NCBI GenBank assembly: GCA_016209155.1
Contig: JACQWU010000044.1
Span: forward strand, 1-5,349
Source of the DNA: Candidatus Desantisiibacteriota bacterium
Lineage (GTDB): Bacteria > JACRDZ01
Length of the DNA stretch: 5,349 bases
Reading direction: 5' to 3'
Position 1 is the stretch's first letter, and every line of letters begins with the position of its first letter. Positions 1 through 5,349 of this stretch are shown here, piece by piece. The notes below the pieces were generated by a model. It was not told the origin of the DNA, did no database searches, and saw only the letters and a list, made by a program, of their open reading frames with translations. A program made the position numbers and the translations under genes.

Positions 1-1477
1 CATTCATTACTCTTTTATTACTATTATGGAGATTGAAAGCTAATTTTTTTAAAATAAATTGTTTTTTTTCAGCAGAGTACTTATTTTTTATTTTCTTTTG
101 TTTATCCCTTTTACTGAGCAATACTTCAATACAACGTTCATATAATGCCGCTCTTTTTTGAGGTAATTCTTTATCTTCTTCATATATAATTGCAATTATA
201 GAAATCATTAATGGATTGTGGGCAAGTGCTTTTATTTGTTCGTTTTCTTTAATACAATCAAACATTGATTTTGCTTTTTGAATATCAGTTTTGCCAAACC
301 AGTTGTATATGAATTTTTCTATCTGTTCATCATTAAATTCCATTAGTTCCAATTTTGTAAAACTGTTAAGCTCATCATGATAACCAGCTATCCTTGATGT
401 AACAATAAATTTATTTTTATGATATTTTTTTGAGAATTCCTGAATTAATAAAACAACTTTATCCAGGTTTTCCTTTGTTGCAAGTTCATCAAATCCATCA
501 AGGAGTAAAACACATTTTCCTTCTTGCAAATCTTTTTCGATAAAATCTTTTGCATCTTGAAAATCATATTTTTCAAACACTTCATTAATATATTCTTCCA
601 AATTTTTTCCACTACCCAACAATTGCCGCAAAATAATTAATATAGGGACAAAAACTCTTTCTTGATTTTCAAGATTTTCTTTGCAAAATTTAAGAGCAAA
701 ATGTTTTAATAATGTACTCTTACCTGAACCCGGAACACCTACAATTACAAGCCTATTTATCTCTTTAAACGCTTTACCAGAATCAAAAATTCGTTCTCTT
801 TCTATAAATTTTGTTATCCCATTATCTTCAGATGTTTCTTGTTCATTTTTAGTAAAAAATTCATTTTCTTGTATCTTTTCTTTTACTTTTAAAGAAACAT
901 AAATATCTTCTAACGAAATCGGCTCTTTTTGCCCAATTGCAGAAACATCGTTAATTTTTTCAAAATCTTTTCTCATTGCATTAAAATATCGTTTAAAATT
1001 ATCATATTCCTCCCAGAATACAGAAGGCATATGTTTATCAAGCAATTCAACAACTTTTACCCCAGTAATAAATGATACTGGTTTATGTATACTACCATTT
1101 AAACTTGCTGAAATATTTTCTCTGGCATTTTCTTTTATATCCCCAGATGTAAGAACAATAATTTCGTCAATTTGTTTTTCTTTATTATTATCCAATAAAT
1201 CTGTAAATGGTTTCCCAAAACCTCTTGCTATCTGATTAAAAATTTTATCTGCAATTTCTGTATCAATAGCTCCTTTTTTCACCTGAACACCAACATATTT
1301 TTTATTACCATATTCATCTGTTTTAGAATAAATTACATCTTTGCCATACTCTAAAACTCCATGATTATATTTTAGGTTTTCAAACCCCATCTCCTTGTAT
1401 AAAGGGATAAGAAATTTTTTAGTAAAATCTTTTTCACTATATTTTAGTATCATTTCCAATTTTTGTTCTGTATTCAT
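1..1477 (-). CDS. NACHT-type STAND NTPase with N-terminal Mrr-like PD-(D/E)XK nuclease (3'-partial)
   Basis: Translating the minus strand from the ATG at 1477 gives 492 codons with no stop, running off the left edge. Residues 1 to about 150 form a restriction-endonuclease-like domain. YGKDVIYS places the metal-binding Asp at 47, and KYVGVQVKKG supplies Gln65 and Lys67, the D...QxK form of the PD-(D/E)XK site seen in Mrr-like enzymes. After a charged linker comes the NACHT module: Walker A GVPGSGKST (247-255, Lys253), Walker B LLLDGFDEL (324-332), and the VTSR block (359-362). The NACHT-associated helical region follows, with HNPLMISIIAIIY (420-432) and LPQKRAALYERCIEVLL. This fits bacterial NACHT (bNACHT/STAND) defence proteins, in which a C-terminal sensor detects a phage cue, the NTPase oligomerises, and the N-terminal effector acts. 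Here the effector would be DNA cleavage (inference). The sensor lies outside the window. GC is low, near 28-30% in sampled lines. The gene sits 12 nt after yhcG. Confidence 0.92.
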   Translation of the reverse strand, partial: MNTEQKLEMILKYSEKDFTKKFLIPLYKEMGFENLKYNHGVLEYGKDVIYSKTDEYGNKKYVGVQVKKGAIDTEIADKIFNQIARGFGKPFTDLLDNNKEKQIDEIIVLTSGDIKENARENISASLNGSIHKPVSFITGVKVVELLDKHMPSVFWEEYDNFKRYFNAMRKDFEKINDVSAIGQKEPISLEDIYVSLKVKEKIQENEFFTKNEQETSEDNGITKFIERERIFDSGKAFKEINRLVIVGVPGSGKSTLLKHFALKFCKENLENQERVFVPILIILRQLLGSGKNLEEYINEVFEKYDFQDAKDFIEKDLQEGKCVLLLDGFDELATKENLDKVVLLIQEFSKKYHKNKFIVTSRIAGYHDELNSFTKLELMEFNDEQIEKFIYNWFGKTDIQKAKSMFDCIKENEQIKALAHNPLMISIIAIIYEEDKELPQKRAALYERCIEVLLSKRDKQKKIKNKYSAEKKQFILKKLAFNLHNSNKRVMN

Positions 1478-1482
1478 AAGAG

Positions 1483-1488
1483 TCCTTT
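1483..1488 (-). promoter_or_regulatory. Ribosome binding site of the NACHT gene, overlapping the yhcG stop
   Basis: AAAGGA stands 5 nt before the ATG at 1477. Its first two bases are the last two of the TAA that backs up the TAG stop of yhcG (TAG TAA AGGA). The arrangement fixes the start of the NACHT gene and lets ribosomes finishing yhcG reinitiate on the next gene, which argues for one transcript. Confidence 0.8.
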
Positions 1489-1489
1489 A

Positions 1490-2470
1490 CTATATTTCTT
1501 CCATTAACCGCGCAACCTGCTCAGGAGATGGAAGTTCTTTTTTAAGGTTCCCTGTAAGTTGTGTGGTTATTTTATAAGTTGCCACACCTATTGGTTTTTT
1601 CGATACTTTTAATGCGTATTCCACAATCGTACGATCTTTATCTTTGCAAAGAATAATACCTATGGATGGATTTTCATCTTTCATTTTTACAAGATCATCT
1701 AATGCAGCAAGATAAAATTGCATTTTACCTGCATGCTCTGGTTTGAATTCATCAATTTTTAATTCAATGGCAACAAGACATTTTAATCGCCTATGATAAA
1801 GTAAAATATCAATAAAGAATTCTTTACCATTAATCTCAAGTCGAAATTGATTACCTACAAATGTAAAAACCCCTCCCATTTCGATTAAAAAATGATTAAT
1901 TTTAGATATCATTGCACGCTCTAATTCAAGCTCGCTGTGTTCTTCACCAAGTTCAAGAAAGTCAAATGTGTATTCATCTTTTACTGCAAGCTTTGCTTGA
2001 TTTTTAATTTTTTCCGGTAATACTTTATCAAAATTAGTTTGATTTAATAAAGTTTTTTCGTAAGTTTTATTTTCGATTTGATGTATAAGAACATTTTTTG
2101 TCCAGCCAAATTTTCGTGTCATGCGGATATAAAATTCACGTTCGAGATCATCTTTACAACGCCCCATAATAATAAGATGTTTTGTCCAGCTAATTTCTCC
2201 AACCAATGGTTGGAGTTTTTCGTTTTTACTATATTCAATATAAAATTGACGCATATACCATAAATTTTGGACAGAAAATCCCTGCATACCAATGAATTCA
2301 TTTTGTAAATCATTTGCCAATCGTTCAATAACAGCCTTTCCCCATCCTTCATCTTTTTGGCGGGCAACAATCATCTTACCAATATCCCAGTATAATTTAA
2401 TAAGTTCTTTATTAACAGTTTTTAAAGCATCATATTGAGCACGACGGATTCTTTCTTTTATTTCACTCAC
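1490..2470 (-). CDS. yhcG: DUF1016/YhcG-family PD-(D/E)XK nuclease
   Basis: A 326-residue protein with the two-part layout of the YhcG family. The N-terminal DUF1016 domain covers about 1-150 and includes NKELIKLYWDIGKMI (20-34), EGWGKAVIERLANDLQ (41-56), GFSVQNLWYMRQFY (64-77) and two Trp-Thr-Lys blocks. A PD-(D/E)XK nuclease domain covers about 165-300. The catalytic set reads F-I-D211-I-L-L-Y-H-R-R, then V-A-I-E226-L-K228, followed by GKMQFYLAALDD and SIGIILCKDKDRTIVEYAL. All expected acidic and lysine residues are present and the length is near normal, so it looks intact. The start is GTG at 2470, the only standard start in the frame after the mod stop. Homologs (from memory) begin a little earlier, so the N-terminus is uncertain. 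Genes of this family often sit beside restriction-modification genes; the substrate and cellular role remain unresolved. The stop is TAG followed directly by an in-frame TAA. Confidence 0.93.
   Translation of the reverse strand: MSEIKERIRRAQYDALKTVNKELIKLYWDIGKMIVARQKDEGWGKAVIERLANDLQNEFIGMQGFSVQNLWYMRQFYIEYSKNEKLQPLVGEISWTKHLIIMGRCKDDLEREFYIRMTRKFGWTKNVLIHQIENKTYEKTLLNQTNFDKVLPEKIKNQAKLAVKDEYTFDFLELGEEHSELELERAMISKINHFLIEMGGVFTFVGNQFRLEINGKEFFIDILLYHRRLKCLVAIELKIDEFKPEHAGKMQFYLAALDDLVKMKDENPSIGIILCKDKDRTIVEYALKVSKKPIGVATYKITTQLTGNLKKELPSPEQVARLMEEI
2197..2220 (+). terminator. Terminator-like hairpin inside yhcG, antisense to the operon
   Basis: The plus strand carries a perfect inverted repeat: ctccaacca (2197-2205), one spacer base, then tggttggag (2207-2215). 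A realistic fold is an 8-bp stem with an AAT loop. Five T follow at once, then CG and five more T, the layout of a Rho-independent terminator acting on plus-strand transcripts. On the minus strand the downstream sequence is not U-rich, so it should not stop the operon. The site encodes the family-conserved LQPLVGEI stretch, so chance is a real alternative. Confidence 0.35.
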
Positions 2471-2506
2471 AAATTTGATATATTTATTTTGTATTATTTT
2501 TTTTAA
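2471..2506 (-). other. AT-only-like intergenic gap between mod and yhcG
   Basis: These 36 nt are nearly all A and T and contain a run of eight A on the minus strand. No Shine-Dalgarno sequence is recognisable before the GTG of yhcG. The frame is open through the gap, since mod and yhcG share the same minus-strand frame, but it offers no ATG, GTG or TTG start. The GC level changes at this gap from about 43% in the mod tail to about one third in yhcG, which marks a possible junction between modules. Confidence 0.6.
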
Positions 2507-2812
2507 TTAAAGTTCAAGCGACCGGTCTTTTTTAGTGCGGAAACTCTGCCATTCGTTTTCAAAAATAAAATCGCCGGTCCAGTGTTCTCCTATTTCTCCG
2601 GTTACTTCATTTTTCATCCGGACAATTTCCCGCCGGTTTTCAAAGTCGAAGTCAACTGACCAATAATCAATCCAGTCAGACCATTTTTTAGTCAGCACTT
2701 CTTTTGTTACAATACCATCTTTGTCTTTTGTAACTTTAATAATCTTCCCGCCTTCAACAACAATTTTATTTTTACCATTCCCAAGAGAGGAAGCAGCATT
2801 ATCAACCGTATC
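2507..2812 (-). pseudogene. Detached C-terminal part of the methyltransferase (101 codons beyond the amber stop)
   Basis: In-frame continuation of mod, ending at TAA (2507-2509). The residues include KIVVEGGKIIKVTKDKDGIV, then LTKKWSDWIDYWSVDFDF, and later GDFIFENEWQSFRTKKDRSL. The WIDYW-VDFDF and FENEWQSFRTKK blocks are familiar from the C-termini of type III-like Mod proteins. The stretch has no methyltransferase motif and no ribosome binding site or ATG of its own; the only start-like codon is a GTG inside the KEVLTKK block. It is not an independent gene. Its conservation suggests that the interruption is recent or artefactual. Read through the amber codon, the whole protein would have 699 residues. 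From memory, some relatives carry roughly 30 more residues after the RTKK-RxLEL block, which are missing here. Confidence 0.82.
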
Positions 2813-2815
2813 CTA
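2813..2815 (-). other. In-frame amber stop interrupting mod
   Basis: The minus strand reads TAT TCA TAG GAT ACG. The codons before it end DFSVYYS and those after start DTVDNAASS, in the same frame and without any indel. A glutamine is plausible at this place, as CAG to TAG is a single transition, but the ancestral residue cannot be proven from this sequence alone. It is a point nonsense mutation, a sequencing or assembly error, or, less likely, a readthrough site. Confidence 0.85.
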
Positions 2816-4606
2816 TGAATAATATACAGAAAAATCAATAAGCTCAACAGCAATCTGTTTCTTTTTTACATGAGGTTTAACTTCGATATAGCTTACATCG
2901 TGGAACACAATCTGGTTTTTCTCAATCGCGCGTTTATCAAAAACTTCACGCGGAATATATTTAAGAGCAAGGTCTATACCTTTACTTTTTGCTTCTTCCT
3001 GAATATTTGGGAAAAGCCCCATTTCAAATTCAAATGCCAGGATATCAACACGACTAATCCGTTTTTCACGGCATTCCAGAATGACTTCTTCAACAAAAAG
3101 ACGGGTAACCGGAAGATTAACCGGCCCAACCGAAACTACGCGTCCGGCTTTTTTGCCATGGAAACATTTGAAGTTTTCTACTGTTTCAGCTTTGTAGGCT
3201 TTGAGAATAAGAGCTATAAAATCTTTTTCTTTTTGTTCAAGCTGTTGCTGTCGTTCTTCCTCGCGCAGGTTCATATTGACCCCGATATAATGCGCGCGCT
3301 CATACTTGCCAAGGTTGAGTATTTCAAAAGCGCGGAAGTCTTTGCCATCTTCTTTTAACTGCCGTTGGACACCGATCAAACGCTTGCGGGTAGTGTGAAT
3401 GGCAAACTTACCAAGATCAGTGCCGATCCACTTACGGCCAAGCTTTTCAGCTACGGCAAGCGTTGTGCCGGAACCACAGAAGAAGTCGGCGATAATATCG
3501 TTTTCGTTTGTAGAAATATCAATAACTCTATGAAGGACTTGTTCCGGATTTTCTGTTGGATATCCTGTGGTAAAAGAATAACCTGGGACATCTGTCCAAT
3601 TTGTATCTAATATTTTCACATTTGTTGGTTGAACAAAATATTCAAGACGATCTATTTTTTCATTATACCTTAACCTGTTTTCTTCAATCATTCTCTCCAT
3701 GGTTTGCTGACTAAATTTGAAATGTTTACCAGGTGGCGGTGAAAATATTTTCCCAAAAAGATTCCTTTCTCTTGGTCTTCTTTCACCAGCACTATCATCA
3801 GTTCTTCTCCAATAACCAGCTCTTTCTTCCTCAAGTAAAGTGTTTATATGCTTAAATTTCGAATCGGCTGATTTAAAATAAATAAAAAAACTATCAGTTG
3901 CAGTTGGTAAAGATAAATTGCCTTGATTTGTTACATTTTTTTTTACTCTATTTACAAGAACTTCACTTTGAAAATAATCTTTTCCAAATATTTCATCTAA
4001 AATAGCTTTAATATAATGTCCCCAATGATGATCTATCCGCAAAAAAAATATTCCATCATTTGATAACAAATCCTTTATTAAAATTACTCGTTCATAAATC
4101 ATTTGAATGAATGTATTACCACCATTACCCCAAGTATTTCTATAGGCAAATTCTTCTAACGCTGTTAATTGTTTATTAAATTGATCCTGTCCAATATGCA
4201 CATCAATTGAGTAATCCAAACCAGCACTAAATGGCGGATCAATATAAATAAGCTTAATCCCGCCCTGCCGTTCAATCTCTTCCCGTATCGGCCCATTTTT
4301 AAGACTGGAAAGAATAAGCTTATTATCACCCCATATAAGTTTATTTGACCAGCCCGATTGCTGACGGCCGCGCATATCAAACAGCGTATTATCCCATTCG
4401 CTTTTCTTATCAAGCCGCGGTTCATCAACCTGCTCAATAACCTGAAAAGGCAAAACAATATTAGTAACCTCATTAGTCTTGCCATTCCAGATAAGCTCAA
4501 CTTCCCGCTTATCATCAAAAAGAAGAAACCGGTACTTATCCGGAAGCGGTTTCCCAGATTCAATAAGCTTAAACACTTCTCGCATTTCAGTGTCAGTTAG
4601 TTTCAT
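2813..4606 (-). CDS. Type III-like DNA adenine methyltransferase (Mod), ends at an in-frame amber codon
   Basis: This 597-residue protein is a site-specific DNA methyltransferase of the beta class, expected to transfer a methyl group from S-adenosylmethionine to N6 of adenine. Motif IV, YIDPPF, is at 121-126. The SAM-binding motif [10 protein letters not shown], is at 374-382 and is followed by KWIGTD (392-397). The order motif IV, recognition region, motif I defines the beta class used by type III Mod proteins. Residues 184-192 (DGIFFLRID) and the W-x-D-x-PGYSF stretch (337-345) are also typical of the group. The TAG at 2813-2815 stops translation after [11 protein letters not shown], but the same frame continues for 101 more family-like residues, so the product is probably C-terminally truncated. 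The recognition region (about 136-335) is compositionally foreign. The usual partner, a type III restriction helicase, is not in the window. Confidence is high for the family and low for whether the truncated protein is active. Confidence 0.93.
   Translation of the reverse strand: MKLTDTEMREVFKLIESGKPLPDKYRFLLFDDKREVELIWNGKTNEVTNIVLPFQVIEQVDEPRLDKKSEWDNTLFDMRGRQQSGWSNKLIWGDNKLILSSLKNGPIREEIERQGGIKLIYIDPPFSAGLDYSIDVHIGQDQFNKQLTALEEFAYRNTWGNGGNTFIQMIYERVILIKDLLSNDGIFFLRIDHHWGHYIKAILDEIFGKDYFQSEVLVNRVKKNVTNQGNLSLPTATDSFFIYFKSADSKFKHINTLLEEERAGYWRRTDDSAGERRPRERNLFGKIFSPPPGKHFKFSQQTMERMIEENRLRYNEKIDRLEYFVQPTNVKILDTNWTDVPGYSFTTGYPTENPEQVLHRVIDISTNENDIIADFFCGSGTTLAVAEKLGRKWIGTDLGKFAIHTTRKRLIGVQRQLKEDGKDFRAFEILNLGKYERAHYIGVNMNLREEERQQQLEQKEKDFIALILKAYKAETVENFKCFHGKKAGRVVSVGPVNLPVTRLFVEEVILECREKRISRVDILAFEFEMGLFPNIQEEAKSKGIDLALKYIPREVFDKRAIEKNQIVFHDVSYIEVKPHVKKKQIAVELIDFSVYYS
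3601..4200 (-). other. AT-rich segment of mod matching the target-recognition region
   Basis: Hand counting gives 176 G+C in 600 bases (about 29%) here, against 152 of 360 (about 42%) for 4201-4560 and 214 of 480 (about 45%) for 3121-3600. The segment covers about residues 136-335, that is, everything between catalytic motif IV and the approach to motif I, where beta-class enzymes carry their recognition domain. Edges are approximate. Domain exchange by recombination in flanking conserved sequence is the likely reason; this is inference from composition and position. Confidence 0.65.
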
Positions 4607-5349
4607 CTATAATATCCCTTTTTCTTTTCTTCACAATCTGACTTCCATTTGCAGTAATCCTATATTTTTGCATCCTGCTATTAGGTTTATCAGGTATAGT
4701 ATATTCAATCAGCATATTTTTTAAAGCCGGTTTTAAATATCGTTCTTCAAAATTAGCCCTGCTTTTTAGCAGCAACTTTTCCTGTAACTCCTGCCGTGTC
4801 ATTTCCCCATTAATAATACTAAGTAAACGAGAAATTTCGTCACTGACTTGTCCTGTGACTTGTCCTGTGACTTGTCCTGTGACTTGTCCTGTGACTTGTC
4901 CTGTGACCTCATCTTTATTCTTTTCAATTAAAGCTTTACGCCGGATAATAGTTACAAAACCGTCTAAAAGAAAGAACTCTGGCTCAGGTAATCCGGATGC
5001 TTTACACCGGGAAATAATATCTCTTATACCGGTTCCCATTTTTTCAATATATTTTGTCAAATAAAGAGACTCGGCAATAAGTGGATTATGGGGTACAGAA
5101 CCGTGAGGTTTGCGTAATTTTTCAATAGTAAGAGATGGAGGAAGAGTTCCCGGATTCCATATTTCTAAACGATCGGCAAATAGCATCACCTGAACGCTTC
5201 CATTACTTGTATAATCTCGATGCGCAATTGCATTTACAATAGCTTCAGAAACGACTTCGCGAGGTATTTCATATTCTACCGGAGCCTGAGGACTATCCTT
5301 ACGGGTTCCCACCCAGAGATTAATCTTGGACATAACAAAATCAACAGAC
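4593..5349 (-). CDS. ATP-binding protein, AlbA_2/HATPase_c_4 group, C-terminal part (5'-partial)
   Basis: The reading frame stays open to the right edge: five codons before the ATG at 5333 read S-V-D-F-V, a stretch that fits the family interior. That ATG is therefore probably an internal Met, and the start, with the expected AlbA_2 (Schlafen-like) domain, lies outside. Numbering from that Met, a GHKL-type ATP-binding fold is visible. The N-box is E30[11 protein letters not shown] (30-41), the D-x5-NPG box is D54 to G62, and a GTG box is at 100-102. Residues 143-162 are five VTGQ repeats forming a linker. Residues 164-220 look like the Fic-like winged helix common in this group (TRQELQEKL, then [21 protein letters not shown]). 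The tail is basic (KKRKR, 225-229). Proteins of this group are often annotated as transcriptional regulator or RecG-related, and their biochemical role is poorly defined. The gene overlaps the methyltransferase start by 14 nt, so the two are probably translationally coupled. Regulation or sensing for the R-M locus is inference. Confidence 0.88.
   Translation of the reverse strand, partial: SVDFVMSKINLWVGTRKDSPQAPVEYEIPREVVSEAIVNAIAHRDYTSNGSVQVMLFADRLEIWNPGTLPPSLTIEKLRKPHGSVPHNPLIAESLYLTKYIEKMGTGIRDIISRCKASGLPEPEFFLLDGFVTIIRRKALIEKNKDEVTGQVTGQVTGQVTGQVTGQVSDEISRLLSIINGEMTRQELQEKLLLKSRANFEERYLKPALKNMLIEYTIPDKPNSRMQKYRITANGSQIVKKRKRDIIDETN
4615..4623 (-). promoter_or_regulatory. Ribosome binding site of the methyltransferase gene
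   Basis: On the minus strand an AAAAAGGGA run ends about 8 nt before the ATG at 4606. It lies inside the last codons of the upstream ATPase gene. It supports the ATG at 4606 as the true start and translation coupled to the upstream gene, since that ATG precedes the ATPase stop (4593-4595). Confidence 0.6.
4844..4907 (-). repeat. 12-bp tandem repeat encoding five VTGQ units
   Basis: Five perfect back-to-back copies of the 12-mer tgacttgtcctg (plus strand) are followed by a 4-nt partial copy. Each unit encodes Val-Thr-Gly-Gln on the minus strand, between the ATP-binding domain and the winged helix of the ATPase. Because the period is a multiple of three, gain or loss of units would change linker length without shifting the frame. 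VTGQ-type runs recur in relatives of this protein (from memory of the family). The perfect DNA identity suggests recent expansion by slippage or ongoing homogenisation. Confidence 0.95.

Noticed and set aside
681-902. Open frame of 73 codons on the plus strand
   Set aside because: It is antisense to the NACHT Walker A region, which is clearly the coding strand.
2491-2517. Internal promoter before yhcG (TTGAAC, 15-nt spacer, TAATAC on the minus strand)
   Set aside because: The spacer is short, the -10 match is weak, and such matches are expected by chance in a run this rich in A/T.
2520-2527. Perfect 8-bp palindrome gaccggtc followed by T residues
   Set aside because: It is too short to form a useful stem, and it lies inside the mod C-terminal coding sequence (Lys-Asp-Arg-Ser).
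2507-2698. Separate small gene starting at a GTG after the amber codon
   Set aside because: It is in the mod frame, continues mod-like C-terminal sequence, has no ribosome binding site, and the family-like sequence begins well before the GTG.
2813-2815. Amber codon reassigned to an amino acid (alternative genetic code or pyrrolysine)
   Set aside because: It is the only in-frame TAG in about 1,700 codons across the four genes, glutamine is written CAA/CAG elsewhere, and yhcG itself ends with TAG. A point mutation or sequence error is simpler.
2870-3358. Open frame of 162 codons on the plus strand
   Set aside because: It lies wholly opposite the methyltransferase, shows no recognisable motif, is Phe/Asn-rich as expected for a reverse shadow, and lacks a ribosome binding site.
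4165-4563. Open frame of 132 codons on the minus strand within mod
   Set aside because: It is a frame-shifted shadow of the methyltransferase N-terminus; the true frame carries the DPPF motif.
4844-4907. CRISPR-like array
   Set aside because: The 12-bp units are contiguous with no spacers and encode VTGQ in frame within a recognised protein.

Overview
The window is a compact, entirely minus-strand gene cluster of restriction-modification / defence type, read from right (5349) to left (1). In transcription order it holds four genes. (1) The 3' part of an ATP-binding protein of the AlbA_2/HATPase_c_4 group with a winged-helix C-terminus. (2) A beta-class, type III-like DNA adenine methyltransferase (Mod). 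(3) A DUF1016/YhcG-type PD-(D/E)XK nuclease. (4) The 5' part of a large NACHT-type STAND NTPase with an Mrr-like nuclease domain at its N-terminus. The first and last genes run off the window. The last has no stop codon in the window and reads open for 492 codons from 1477 to the edge.

The gene joints look like one operon. The ATPase and mod genes overlap by 14 nt, mod and yhcG are separated by 36 nt of almost pure A/T, and yhcG and the NACHT gene by 12 nt. The NACHT ribosome binding site overlaps a TAG-TAA double stop that ends yhcG. No operon promoter or credible operon terminator is visible; both presumably lie outside. No rRNA, tRNA, CRISPR array, insertion sequence or attachment site was seen, and no gene-free stretch is longer than 36 nt.

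Two things mark mod as unusual. A single in-frame amber codon (2813-2815) separates the first 597 residues from a further 101 residues that still look like the family's C-terminus. In addition, the segment between catalytic motifs IV and I (about 3600-4200) is much more AT-rich (about 29% GC by hand count) than the gene on both sides (about 42-45%). That is what an exchanged target-recognition domain would look like. The ATPase gene and the mod framework share the higher GC, while yhcG and especially the NACHT gene are lower, so the cluster appears to be assembled from parts of different origin.

Working model (inference): Mod would mark host DNA, with specificity set by the swapped recognition domain. 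YhcG and the NACHT-nuclease would be effector or back-up layers, and the ATPase an accessory or regulatory protein. No type III restriction helicase (res) is present in the window, so the set could be a mod gene whose partner lies further left, or a decayed R-M system with other nucleases beside it. The organism is a bacterium, or just possibly an archaeon, with a low-GC genome and Shine-Dalgarno-led genes. The sequence does not allow a closer placement.
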